64,000 nucleotides of DNA from the NCBI GenBank assembly GCA_016932075.1, contig JAFGDP010000149.1:30613-94612 (forward strand), written 5' to 3'. Both the position numbers and the translations under genes were made by a program. Every line of letters starts with the position of its first letter. The stretch's first letter is position 1. The notes beneath the pieces are model-generated. The model was not told where the DNA came from. It ran no database searches and was given only the letters and a program-made list of their open reading frames with translations. Source of the DNA: Chitinispirillaceae bacterium (GTDB lineage: Bacteria; Fibrobacterota; Chitinivibrionia; Chitinivibrionales; Chitinispirillaceae). Of this stretch, positions 9,338 through 17,557 are shown piece by piece.

Positions 9338-9738
9338 CTGGCACCGCCTTGAGGGAACCAGGTTTTCAGCGAATGCCAGATATGTTGCACCCGCAGTGCA
9401 ATACTATGCGCGCTGGTTCCTTTTTTTTCGGGCAGTATCGCAATTCGATCAGAGGAAGGGAATTCAAGGCCAAGTGCTTCCCGCGCAATGGATTCAATAC
9501 GGTCATTGGCAGACAATCGGTCGCTGGTGAGTTTGAGAGTGGCAATTTTTTTATTCATAACAGAAAGGGTGTCGCTCATTTTTTCAAGCTTCATTGAGGA
9601 ACTGGTGATAAATGCCTGTTTCCAAACGAGAAGCAGTGGTACCGCAATAAATGCCGCAATAAGCGCAAGAACCACAGCCATTGAACGCACACGAACAAGC
9701 GGTACACGAGGAGCTGATTTCCTCTTTCGACTGCTCAT
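9334..9738 (-). CDS. ftsL: FtsL-like bitopic divisome protein
   Basis: A 134-aa protein with a short basic cytoplasmic N-terminus, one membrane span at about residues 20-40 (MAVVLALIAAFIAVPLLLVW) and a periplasmic helical segment that ends in the FtsL/DivIC-type pattern DRIESIAREALGLEFP. FtsL and FtsB form a coiled-coil that activates FtsWI. Sequence similarity in this family is weak, so the call rests on size, topology, the IAREALGL pattern and the position between rsmH and ftsI. It overlaps both neighbours by 4 bases. Confidence 0.85.
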   Translation of the reverse strand: MSSRKRKSAPRVPLVRVRSMAVVLALIAAFIAVPLLLVWKQAFITSSSMKLEKMSDTLSVMNKKIATLKLTSDRLSANDRIESIAREALGLEFPSSDRIAILPEKKGTSAHSIALRVQHIWHSLKTWFPQGGAR

Positions 9739-10682
9739 GCCGCCGCTCCGGTTCTTTGAGCGATACGTAACCGTGCACTGCGTGCGCGTCGGTTGTGATT
9801 GATCTCCCGTAGAGAAGGCCTGATCGCTTTTTTGTTTAGGCGCTTAAGCAACGGCTTGAAAGCGCACCGGCAAACCGGCATTTCCGGCGGACAGATGCAT
9901 GTCTTTTCCTTGTCGCGCATGAACTCCTTGACCATGCGGTCTTCCAGCGAATGATAGGAGATGACGGCAAGCCTCGCCTCAGGATTGAGAAACGCGAGGA
10001 CGTTGTCCAGGAATCGTTCCAGCTCTCCCAGTTCATCATTGACCGCTATTCGCAGTGCTTGGAACAAACGCGCAAGCAGATCATTCGGTGCTTTCCGGCC
10101 GAACGTTCGCCTATACCATTCCCGGATCTGCGCTGAGCGTCGCAGGGGACTTCTCTCTCCCCAGTCCTTTAACGATTTGGCCATACGGAATGCTCCCTGA
10201 ATTTCGCCATAATTCCGAAGAACGGCTGCGAGTTCGGCTGTACTCGATCGTGCAATGAGTTCATGGGCCGGGAAACCCCTGCCAGGATCCATCCTCATGT
10301 CCAGATCAGCATCCTGCAAATAACTGAATCCGCGCGATGCTTCGTCGATCTGGTGTGAGGAGATGCCCAGATCAAGGAACACGCCGTCAAGGGCTTTGAT
10401 ATGATTGCGGCCAAGAATGGCGTCCAAATCAGAGAAACAGGAGTGTTCAATAATGAGGCGTGGGCGGCACGGGCGGGTATGCTCTCGATTCCAGGCCACC
10501 GCCTTGGGGTCACGGTCTATCCCAATCATGATACTGCCGGCATCAAGTCGCTCAGCCATTGCCCAGAAATGACCTCCACCTCCAAGCGTTCCATCAAGGA
10601 ACACGCCGCTGTTTTTATGCAGGAACTGTGTGAGAATCTCGTCCAGCAATACTGGTGTATGGTATTCATAGGTTTTTCTCAT
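9735..10682 (-). CDS. rsmH: 16S rRNA (cytosine1402-N4)-methyltransferase RsmH
   Basis: A 315-aa cytoplasmic SAM-dependent enzyme that methylates N4 of C1402 in the ribosomal P site. It begins with the characteristic YEYHTPVLLDEILTQ and GVFLDGTLGGGGHF (SAM-binding loop), followed by GVFLDLGISSHQID, GFSYLQDADLDMRMD and the C-terminal VISYHSLEDRMVKEFM and NRRARSARLRIAQR. Length matches the family. It is translationally coupled to mraZ (10682/10679 overlap), the standard first pair of dcw operons. Confidence 0.97.
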   Translation of the reverse strand: MRKTYEYHTPVLLDEILTQFLHKNSGVFLDGTLGGGGHFWAMAERLDAGSIMIGIDRDPKAVAWNREHTRPCRPRLIIEHSCFSDLDAILGRNHIKALDGVFLDLGISSHQIDEASRGFSYLQDADLDMRMDPGRGFPAHELIARSSTAELAAVLRNYGEIQGAFRMAKSLKDWGERSPLRRSAQIREWYRRTFGRKAPNDLLARLFQALRIAVNDELGELERFLDNVLAFLNPEARLAVISYHSLEDRMVKEFMRDKEKTCICPPEMPVCRCAFKPLLKRLNKKAIRPSLREINHNRRARSARLRIAQRTGAAA

Positions 10683-11131
10683 TTTCTGAGAAGCCCTGCC
10701 TGCGCCGACTCAAAAAAGACCCTGTCAAAATCCGCATCGCTACCAACATATGCGGCATACTTGCCAGGTTCCCAGATCTCAAAGTATTGTTCGTGTCCAA
10801 TAAGGGTTACCTCCCTTGTGACGCCGGCAATAGCCATCTGATTGGGCATGAGCGTGATCCGCCCCTGCGCATCAAGGGTCGATTCGGAGGTGGTATCGTA
10901 TAAGAGTCTCCGGTGGCGCAGCGTTTCCCGCGTTTCCGGGCGGCTGTTGATCTCCGCGACATAGGACTGCCACTGATTAAGAGGATAGGCGCGAAGGCAC
11001 CCGCCCGGTCCCCGGCAGATAACAAACGTCTCGGCGGCTTCAGGCAAAAGCGATTTGCGGAATTTTGCCGGAACGTTGACTCTTCCTTTTATGTCAACAG
11101 AGTATTCGTATTTTCCATGAAAACCGGGCAT
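10679..11131 (-). CDS. mraZ: MraZ, transcriptional regulator of the dcw operon
   Basis: A 150-aa protein with two AbrB-like MraZ domains: the first around GKYEYSVDIKGRVNVPAKFR, the second around DAQGRITLMPNQMAIAGVTREVTLIGHEQYFEIW. MraZ forms a ring that binds direct TGGGN repeats and represses its own operon. The frame stays open to a GTG at 11155, but MPGFHGKYEYSVD at 11131 is the family start and has GGGAG 7 bases upstream. The four MraZ boxes directly upstream, one of which overlaps this ribosome-binding site, support autoregulation. Confidence 0.96.
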   Translation of the reverse strand: MPGFHGKYEYSVDIKGRVNVPAKFRKSLLPEAAETFVICRGPGGCLRAYPLNQWQSYVAEINSRPETRETLRHRRLLYDTTSESTLDAQGRITLMPNQMAIAGVTREVTLIGHEQYFEIWEPGKYAAYVGSDADFDRVFFESAQAGLLRK

Positions 11132-11139
11132 GGATAGTC

Positions 11140-11174
11140 TCCCATAATTACCCACTATTACCTAATATTCCCCA
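11140..11174 (-). promoter_or_regulatory. MraZ-binding repeats (four boxes, 10-bp period)
   Basis: On the minus strand four pentamers recur with exactly 5 intervening bases: TGGGG (11174-11170), TAGGT (11164-11160), TGGGT (11154-11150) and TGGGA (11144-11140). MraZ is known to bind TGGGN direct repeats of this spacing ahead of mraZ. The array begins at the predicted transcription start and its last box overlaps the mraZ Shine-Dalgarno, so binding would block initiation or early elongation. The second box has one mismatch. Confidence 0.88.
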
Positions 11175-11176
11175 CT

Positions 11177-11206
11177 ATAATAAATAATAAGGGGGAAAGG
11201 TGTCAA
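11177..11206 (-). promoter_or_regulatory. sigma-70-type promoter of the dcw operon
   Basis: On the minus strand a perfect -35 TTGACA (11206-11201) is followed after 18 bases by a -10 TATTAT (11182-11177). The predicted start falls near 11170, at the first MraZ box. The spacer is C-rich. No other convincing promoter lies between here and the left edge, so all eleven downstream genes probably share this one. Confidence 0.8.
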
Positions 11207-11511
11207 GATATTTATGGGATGCAGGATTGGATTTTGGATTGAAAAATGATAAATAATTATGAAAGCTTAACTATATATTGTGGAAACGGCAATCTTTTAC
11301 CCAATATATTGTATACAATTCTCTTTTTTTATGCATTGCATTATTCAATTTGATTTCGGTGTATTATAATGAGGACGCAGAATTAATGGCAGGAAAATAC
11401 AGGTGATTCGGTCTTTTATTTTACCGGTTTAAATGGCCGGTATGTTACACACTCTTCTTGTCCTCTTTTTCAGTCATTATGACGCAGGTGAAGAAACATG
11501 CTGTCAAGGTC
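11207..11511. other. AT-rich intergenic region upstream of the dcw promoter
   Basis: About 300 bases without a supported gene. It holds a partial copy of the GATTG-type iterative sequence found in the two palindromic repeats of this window (ggattggattttggattg near 11224-11241), AT-rich palindromic stretches around 11268-11310, and a short hairpin accggt…ccggt at 11421-11439 beyond the 3' end of the 11512-12075 gene that lacks a clear U-tract on that strand. Confidence 0.4.
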
Positions 11512-12075
11512 TCAAAGCGGGCTGGCATCCTTTGTTTCAGAGATATCATCGCTTTTCATACCGGCAAGACTGATGAGCCGGGTATCATCATACATGTGCA
11601 TCGGCGAAGGCGACTTCTTCTCTCCATCTTCGACTGCCGGATCAGGCGTTTCTGAAACGCCATCTTGAAGTTCTTTAAGCTGCTTGGATAATTGCTTCAC
11701 CTTTGCCCGAAGGGTGTAGTTTTCACTCAGAATAATGTCATATTCCTTGAAAACTGTACGAAGCTTGGTTTTCAATTCATCTATTTCAGAAGCAGAGGAG
11801 CTGGTGTCGGTATGCGGTTCAGGCACACGCTGGTGATGAACTACCATTTCAGCAACGAGATTGATTGCTTTCTCAAGTTCCTTGAGCCGGTCGTCGTGCT
11901 GTTCAGCCGCCCGGGGTTTCGGAACCTCCTGCCCCGCATTGAAAAGCGCTACCTCTTTGGACAGCTCACTGCTTTTATTGCGCCGTTCAGCGCTTTTCTG
12001 GGCATAATAGGCGACAATAAACAAAAATACGGCAAATGAGGTAATCGGAATGAGCCATAATAATTCAATATGCAT
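11512..12075 (-). CDS. membrane-anchored coiled-coil protein, unknown function
   Basis: A 187-aa protein with one N-terminal transmembrane helix (residues about 5-24, LLWLIPITSFAVFLFIVAYY) and a hydrophilic remainder dominated by heptad-like helices: KELEKAINLVAEMVVHH and, at about 95-140, EIDELKTKLRTVFKEYD followed by LRAKVKQLSKQLKELQDG. The C-terminal 40 residues are low-complexity and acidic/serine-rich. An AAAAAGG motif precedes the ATG. I recognise no family. The topology suggests a cytoplasmic coiled coil tethered to the inner membrane; placement next to the division operon hints at an envelope role, but that is inference only. Confidence 0.75.
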   Translation of the reverse strand: MHIELLWLIPITSFAVFLFIVAYYAQKSAERRNKSSELSKEVALFNAGQEVPKPRAAEQHDDRLKELEKAINLVAEMVVHHQRVPEPHTDTSSSASEIDELKTKLRTVFKEYDIILSENYTLRAKVKQLSKQLKELQDGVSETPDPAVEDGEKKSPSPMHMYDDTRLISLAGMKSDDISETKDASPL

Positions 12076-12272
12076 AACACCTTTTTCGTCTTTATATTAC
12101 AGCATTAAACGGCCCGATTGTTGAAAAATAAGTATGCTATTCGATTGCAAGCAAACCCATATGTTTGAATATACGACTGGTAGTTGCCTTTTGCCGGAAG
12201 ATTATTTAGTTTTTTCTTTTTGCCTGACTCACAGGTAGTCCCCAAAAACAGCTTCATTATAAAGGGTTCTCC

Positions 12273-13631
12273 ATGTCGGTTTTTCCAATTATGTCTGTTT
12301 CGGGAATAAGGGGCATTGTTGGCGTGACCTTAACCCCTGCGATTGTATCACAGATGGCATTTATACAGACACAAACCTCTGGGGGGGGCAAGATCGTTGT
12401 CGGCAGAGATACCCGACCTTCTGGTGATATGCTTGCCCGGGCCGCTTTCAAGGGTATCAGAGCCGGCGGGGGAATACCGGTTGATCTGGGTATTGCGCCC
12501 ACACCGACCACGTGCGTTGCGACCAAGGAACTTGCCGCCCACGGAGGGATCATTCTCACCGCGAGCCATAATCCGGGCGAATATAACGGGTATAAAATGG
12601 TGCACGCCTCAGGAAGACTATATCGATCCGATGAGTGCGAAAGCCTCTATGCCGCTTTCAGGCGAGGCGAGTATCCCACATCCGACAAATTGAATGACTG
12701 TGCTGAAACGCCCTCTGAAAGCATTGATGCAGCATCCATCCATGTAAGAAAAATCTGCAGCCACGTCAACCGGGAACTCATCAGTTCCTCTGGAATAACA
12801 ATAGCCGTTGATTCAATAAACGGAGCGGCCGGGGCAGTCTTCCCTTCCTTGTTCAAAACACTGGGGGTGGAATGGCTCGGTGTGCATACAAAACTCGACG
12901 GTGATTTCGTGCACAATCCCGAACCGCGACCAGAACATCTTGCCGATCTCTCCTTGCTGCTCCGCAGCAATTCCAACCTGTGGGGCGGCTTCGCGTTCGA
13001 TCCCGATGCTGACCGGCTCGCGACCATGGGAGAGCGAGGGGAAGCAATCTCCGAAGAGATGACGCTTGTTTTTGCCCTGCAGAATATTCTTGCCCGCGAA
13101 CCAACGCCGATCGCAACGAACCTCTCCACCTCCATGCTTCTTGATGATGTAGCGGCACGATTCGGGGTCAATGTTATCCGCACAAAAATAGGGGAAGCCA
13201 ACGTCGTTGATGGCATGATGCGGCACGACTGTAAGGTGGGAGGGGAAGGCAATGGCGGTCTCATCTATCCGGCCATTTCCCTGGCCCGAGACGGTCTTGC
13301 TGCAGCAGCGGTAATCATTGAATTAATGGCGAATACCGGGAAAAAACTTACCACCCTTGCCGCGGAATGGCCGCATTATACCATTGTCAAGGAAAAAATT
13401 CCTCTTGGCACCGCGAACGCAACAACGGTCATGCAGCAGCTCGCCGAAAAACTCGCTCACGAAGCAACCGACCGTCTGGAGGGGATCAAAATCATACGGG
13501 ATAATGGATGGGTCCACATCCGGCCTTCGAATACTGAACCGATCATCCGGTGCTATGCTGAATCCCGTACCGCTGAGGAGGCCAGGTCCCTGGCAACCAT
13601 GGTGATTAACGAACTTCAGACCATTCTATGA
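12273..13631 (+). CDS. glmM: Phosphoglucosamine mutase (archaeal/Bacteroidota-type GlmM) or related phosphohexomutase
   Basis: A 452-aa alpha-D-phosphohexomutase. The four family landmarks are present: the phosphoserine loop ILTASHNPGEYNG, the metal loop FDPDADRLA, the sugar-specificity loop GGEGNGGLIYP and the phosphate-binding loop RPSNTEPIIRCYAES. The GEGNGG form of the sugar loop is the one I know from archaeal-type GlmM and Bacteroidota homologues, rather than the GEQSGH-like form of E. coli GlmM. The expected reaction is glucosamine-6-P to glucosamine-1-P on the way to UDP-GlcNAc, which suits the nearby wall genes. A phosphomannomutase role cannot be excluded from sequence. AAGGG precedes the ATG. 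Confidence 0.85.
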   Translation: MSVFPIMSVSGIRGIVGVTLTPAIVSQMAFIQTQTSGGGKIVVGRDTRPSGDMLARAAFKGIRAGGGIPVDLGIAPTPTTCVATKELAAHGGIILTASHNPGEYNGYKMVHASGRLYRSDECESLYAAFRRGEYPTSDKLNDCAETPSESIDAASIHVRKICSHVNRELISSSGITIAVDSINGAAGAVFPSLFKTLGVEWLGVHTKLDGDFVHNPEPRPEHLADLSLLLRSNSNLWGGFAFDPDADRLATMGERGEAISEEMTLVFALQNILAREPTPIATNLSTSMLLDDVAARFGVNVIRTKIGEANVVDGMMRHDCKVGGEGNGGLIYPAISLARDGLAAAAVIIELMANTGKKLTTLAAEWPHYTIVKEKIPLGTANATTVMQQLAEKLAHEATDRLEGIKIIRDNGWVHIRPSNTEPIIRCYAESRTAEEARSLATMVINELQTIL

Positions 13632-13810
13632 AAACATCGAGCACAAGCGTGTTCTATTACATATTTTATCTGAAAGACGAATTTTTCCAAGGAAGGGAAA
13701 GTGGGGTGTGAATAATACGCGGCGCCTGCAAGGGGCTGGGGGGAAAGAAGCGTATACGGTTGATAGTAAAGCGGTTTTATTAATCCTATAACCTTGGTAA
13801 GGACTGCAGC

Positions 13811-15157
13811 ATGGACAATCGTCGTGCATGTATTCTCATCAGCGTCATGGTTGCGGTGACGATAACGTACTCTTTTGCCTTTGATCAGGTGATCAAGGGA
13901 GCTGCCAAGGTCAAACTTGCGGGTCCCATTACCGACGAACAGACCGCCCAATGCAAGCATAATGCAAAAATGAGGCTCAAACCTGAGATCGTCATGTGGC
14001 TCGAAGACGAGAAAGGTGTCAGTATTGACACGAATGAGGTGCTTATCAATCTCCTGTTTGAAACATTCCTCGATTCGTGTGTTTCCCGCGCCAAAGAAGC
14101 ATCGGAGTTCAAGGAAAAATACTGGACGGTGTCCTATACCCTTCTTCCCGAAGCGCTCGAAGCAGCGCTGAAGGCCTACAACGACCGGATTGAGCTTCTG
14201 GCCGTGCATGCATGGAAAAGGCTTGAAAATGCGGTATCATCACAAAACCACGAGGAAGTCTATTATCAGAGCGTTGAAGTTATCGCGTACGCGTCTGCCT
14301 ACTTGGGACCTCATCTCAAAGTCCAGGATGAGGACCGGGTGATGATTACCGAAGCCAGGCAAATCCTCAAAGCATTTCTCGATCGAATGAGCATCACCTC
14401 CACGGGTCAGCTTATCGAAGGAAAACCCGGACGTCTGGCGCTCGCCCCGCCAACACTCACCATCACCATCGACGGGCGCCCCTTTGCAGGGCTCGGTCTT
14501 ACCGGCTATATTCCCGGCGGATTTGACGTCTTCAACGGCGTAGCGGACAACAACGGAATCGTGCTCCTCGACAATTTCATGATTCCCTTTGTGCGCAACG
14601 GAACGCTGATGTACCTTGCGCCAAACCTCGGCCGGGTTCTTAATAATCAATGGCGGGTAGGGATTAAGGATTTCGGAATAACCACAAAACGAGATCTTTC
14701 CCAGCCGTTCTTTTTCAAGATTAAAAAACCAACCTATACCCTTCGATTCAAAGCCGTGGCCGCCGATCCGACCGACACCATCCCTAAAGATATCGCATCA
14801 GGTGCGATTATTAAAAAATTCCTTACCGATTCGTGCTATCTGAAGCCGGTCTCAGCGGTATCGCAACCCGACCTCATTATTGCTATTGACTGCAAATTTT
14901 CAAGTGCCGGTTCAAGCGAAATGGAAACAGGGCAGGCAAAATTCGAGGCAACGGTCTCGATTCAAGCGCCGTTCCTGACGCCTCCCCGTACCGAAGGAGA
15001 ATTCGTGGTATACGAAAAACGATACGACAAGATTCTGGTCTATTACAACAGCAAGAAAAAAATCGAGCGCATTTCAAGCATACCGATCGGTTCCTTTTTA
15101 TGGGAAGCAAATGTCAAACTGCGCCAGGCGATCAAGCAGATTCTCTACCGATTATAG
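13811..15157 (+). CDS. secreted protein of unknown function with LPP20-like N-terminal region
   Basis: A 448-aa protein with a signal peptide (residues 1-23, hydrophobic core ILISVMVAVTITYSFA, cleavage near AFD). The first 200 residues are charged and helical, with a pattern (AQCKHNAKMRLKPEIVMWL … CVSRAKEASEF … YTLLPEALEAAL) resembling LPP20/lipoprotein-type domains in which a cysteine/alanine helix precedes a 'tYvv' strand. The rest is beta-rich and Pro/Gly-containing. I cannot assign a function. It stands alone between glmM and a convergent methyltransferase gene; periplasmic or outer-membrane location is inferred from the signal peptide. Confidence 0.75.
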   Translation: MDNRRACILISVMVAVTITYSFAFDQVIKGAAKVKLAGPITDEQTAQCKHNAKMRLKPEIVMWLEDEKGVSIDTNEVLINLLFETFLDSCVSRAKEASEFKEKYWTVSYTLLPEALEAALKAYNDRIELLAVHAWKRLENAVSSQNHEEVYYQSVEVIAYASAYLGPHLKVQDEDRVMITEARQILKAFLDRMSITSTGQLIEGKPGRLALAPPTLTITIDGRPFAGLGLTGYIPGGFDVFNGVADNNGIVLLDNFMIPFVRNGTLMYLAPNLGRVLNNQWRVGIKDFGITTKRDLSQPFFFKIKKPTYTLRFKAVAADPTDTIPKDIASGAIIKKFLTDSCYLKPVSAVSQPDLIIAIDCKFSSAGSSEMETGQAKFEATVSIQAPFLTPPRTEGEFVVYEKRYDKILVYYNSKKKIERISSIPIGSFLWEANVKLRQAIKQILYRL

Positions 15158-15180
15158 CACCCCTCCGGTCAGTGTCGCCC

Positions 15181-15846
15181 TCACCGGGATTTCAGCATGG
15201 AAACATCGTCCTCCATCGCTTCCATGACAATCATATCGTTTTCCCCTGAATCAATCGACCTGAAACCGAACAGTGTTCCAATATGACGTGGCGTTGCCGG
15301 GCCCAGAAAATTGATATGAGTTATGTCGCTCCGGTACCACCAGGAGGCGAACGCATCCGGCCCAGGATGGATTTTTGTTCTGATGAGCATCCTGCCTCCG
15401 GGGCGCAGTAGGTGCCTGAGGGCGCCCAATTCGCTGTTGAGACATCGCAGGTGCTCGATAACCTCACAGAGCGCGATCGTATCATACGACCCTAAAAGGG
15501 CTTCCTTGCCGATCCCATACAGAGGATCGTATGCAGTACAGTCCACTCCCCGCTCACGGAGCAAAGACGTCAGTATGGCATTAGGGCCGCTTCCGAAATC
15601 GAGCACTTTGCCAGGAGGATCACATACTCGTACGAGACAATCGGCAACGGTATCTAAAAACGTGCGGTATCCCTCATGATCCGGCTTGTTATCATGCAGG
15701 TCATATCGTGCCCTTTCTTCATCAAAAGAGACATGCGACGACTCCGGAACGAAAATAAGATCACACCTGCCGCAATGATAATAGTCTCGTCCTGCATCGG
15801 AAATAAAAAGCCGGCATGCAGGGGCATAACATAACCTGCATTTCAT
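15181..15846 (-). CDS. class I SAM-dependent methyltransferase with N-terminal zinc-ribbon-like motif
   Basis: A 221-aa protein. The first 30 residues carry paired cysteines (MKCRLC … YHCGRC) as in a small zinc ribbon. SAM-binding follows in VLDFGSGPNAILTSLL and CEVIEHL, then LLRPGGRMLIRT, giving a Methyltransf_23-like fold. This two-part arrangement is common in methyltransferases of sugar or secondary metabolism and surface-polysaccharide loci. Its start overlaps the stop of the glycosyltransferase gene (15846/15843, ATGA), so the two are translationally coupled and may act on the same glycan. The substrate cannot be read from sequence. Confidence 0.85.
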   Translation of the reverse strand: MKCRLCYAPACRLFISDAGRDYYHCGRCDLIFVPESSHVSFDEERARYDLHDNKPDHEGYRTFLDTVADCLVRVCDPPGKVLDFGSGPNAILTSLLRERGVDCTAYDPLYGIGKEALLGSYDTIALCEVIEHLRCLNSELGALRHLLRPGGRMLIRTKIHPGPDAFASWWYRSDITHINFLGPATPRHIGTLFGFRSIDSGENDMIVMEAMEDDVSMLKSR

Positions 15847-17357
15847 GATGGTTTTGCAAGCACTGTTGAAATTGCTGATTTCAAGCCCATACAGATGGCG
15901 CGGCTCTCGCTGACTCCTGCGACCGGATCAAGGAGCCCGACGCTGTTGAGCCGTATGTTAAGGAGCGCGGCAAAAAACGCACCTATCCCCTTTGCAGATT
16001 CATTCTCGCCGTGGAGGCGTTCATACCGCTGGATGGCTTCTTGTGATCGGTTATGCAGGTATTCGGACAGAGCTTCAGCCATCTGATCAATCCTGTTAAG
16101 GAACAGGGTGCTTTCCTGAACAAGCGATCGTTCCGCCGCCAGCGACGTCACAGCGGTCGCCCCACAACCTGGATCAATAACCCTGAGGGCGATTTCTGCG
16201 CCGGCAGGATGAAAGAGACCCGGCCCCTCATAGATGAACGGTTCGAGGCCGACGGTGCCGTCCTCACGGATAACGGTACGGCATATATCGCATCTGCTCT
16301 GCGTGACGCGTTCGCCTTTGATAGCGGAAAATACGGTTTCCGGATCGATGGTTTTCATGCATTCGCCGGTTTTGCACTCCCGACAAAAACAGGGACGCTC
16401 ATCACATCTGCCATAAAAAACGTGGTGCCCTTTGCCATACGGCCCTGTCTCTACCGGATTCGTCGGACCGAACAGGGCAAAAACCTTTCTGTCAAGAGCT
16501 GCAGCGGCATGCATGACGGCGGTATCGCCGGTCACGCATCCCTGGGCAAAAGGGAGAAGCGCGATGGTTTCTCGAAAGGTAAGTTTCCCTGCCGTTACGA
16601 CCGCCGCGTTCGAGATCGCGTCGCCAAGCGCCTGCGCCACCGCCTGTTCCGCCGGCGCTCCGGTTACGATCAGCCGATACCCCTCCCCTGCAAGCAAGGA
16701 GCCGAGACGGATAAAATGGCCGAGCGGCCAGCGCTTGGAGGCGAATGCCGCGCCCGGCTGGAGTATAAGTATCGGGCCCCCGGCATCCGGCTGCAGACCG
16801 TTTGAACGAAGAAATCCCTCGGCCCTGCGGCGCTCATCGCGATGCAGGGCGATGCTTACCAGTCCTGCAGCCGAATCTACCCCGGCGATCCTGCAATACA
16901 CATCGGTTGCATGCAGCTTATTGTAGGTCCGTGCGAACGGAATCGCATAGAGATACTGGCTCCAGGCATCGTTGAGCGCATGATTTCCCGCACGAAGAAA
17001 ATGCCGGCCCGCACAAACCGGACAGCCGAGAAGGGCTGCAATAAATGAGGCATACGGGTGCTGTGACAGATTGATACAACGGTCAAAACGCTTCTGCGCA
17101 AGACGCTGAACCGTCTCCCTTACATAAGCGACGGCGGACTTCCACTCCGCCGTCCGCGCCTGGTCACGTATCGTTTTGCGCTTAAACCTGTAAATCGCGT
17201 CACAGAATGGAGTATTGATCAGTCCCGCTTCAAAGCCCTCTTCAACAAAAAAGGTGATGCGTCCGTCCGGATCGTTGCGCTTGATGCCGGCCAGGACAGG
17301 CAGTGCCATGATCACATCGCCGAGATTGTTCGGCAGCATGACAAGCACATCGCTCAT
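15843..17357 (-). CDS. GT9-family (heptosyltransferase-like) glycosyltransferase with long C-terminal extension
   Basis: A 504-aa protein whose first ~345 residues fit glycosyltransferase family 9: N-terminal LVMLPNNLGDVIMALPVLAGI, the central LILQPGAAFASKRWPLGHF and the donor-site block GDTAVMHAAAALDRKVFALFGPTNPVETGPYG (shown in part), then a cysteine cluster RPCFCRECKTGECM typical of this subgroup. GT9 enzymes such as WaaC/WaaF transfer heptose to lipopolysaccharide core. The last ~150 residues (from about CDICRTVIREDGTVGLEP) are an extra region I do not recognise, helical at its end. Operon: 17354-17542 ORF, this gene, methyltransferase, all overlapping. Confidence 0.88.
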   Translation of the reverse strand: MSDVLVMLPNNLGDVIMALPVLAGIKRNDPDGRITFFVEEGFEAGLINTPFCDAIYRFKRKTIRDQARTAEWKSAVAYVRETVQRLAQKRFDRCINLSQHPYASFIAALLGCPVCAGRHFLRAGNHALNDAWSQYLYAIPFARTYNKLHATDVYCRIAGVDSAAGLVSIALHRDERRRAEGFLRSNGLQPDAGGPILILQPGAAFASKRWPLGHFIRLGSLLAGEGYRLIVTGAPAEQAVAQALGDAISNAAVVTAGKLTFRETIALLPFAQGCVTGDTAVMHAAAALDRKVFALFGPTNPVETGPYGKGHHVFYGRCDERPCFCRECKTGECMKTIDPETVFSAIKGERVTQSRCDICRTVIREDGTVGLEPFIYEGPGLFHPAGAEIALRVIDPGCGATAVTSLAAERSLVQESTLFLNRIDQMAEALSEYLHNRSQEAIQRYERLHGENESAKGIGAFFAALLNIRLNSVGLLDPVAGVSESRAICMGLKSAISTVLAKPS

Positions 17358-17542
17358 TGCTGTTCTCGGGACGAGGAGCCATAGTTGCGCTCCTCATAGG
17401 TATACGTGCGCGAAATCGATTCACACGCAAGAAGAAAAAGGTCATCGTCTTCAAGCGGCCGTTTTCCCATTGTGCGGCGAACGGAATCGACACTTTTCAG
17501 AAACAGCGGATCGCGCGGGTCATCTGCTGCGCTGGTGTTCAT
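17354..17542 (-). CDS. small acidic hypothetical protein
   Basis: A 62-aa ORF ending in an ATGA overlap with the GT9 gene and starting 15 bases after the AbiEii-like gene. The ATG at 17542 is preferred to an in-frame TTG two codons upstream. The sequence (DPLFLKSVDSVRRTMGKRP, then DDDLFLLACESISRTYTYEE) looks like a helical protein, but I do not recognise it. The Shine-Dalgarno is weak (AAAGG lies far upstream), so it may depend on coupling. It could be a partner of the nucleotidyltransferase encoded just before it; that is speculation based on position. Confidence 0.5.
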   Translation of the reverse strand: MNTSAADDPRDPLFLKSVDSVRRTMGKRPLEDDDLFLLACESISRTYTYEERNYGSSSREQQ

Positions 17543-17557
17543 GGTCAAATAGTACCG

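Noticed and set aside
11421..11439. Hairpin ACCGGT…CCGGT as a terminator of the 11512-12075 gene
   Set aside because: On the minus strand it is followed by A-rich rather than U-rich sequence, so an intrinsic terminator is not supported.
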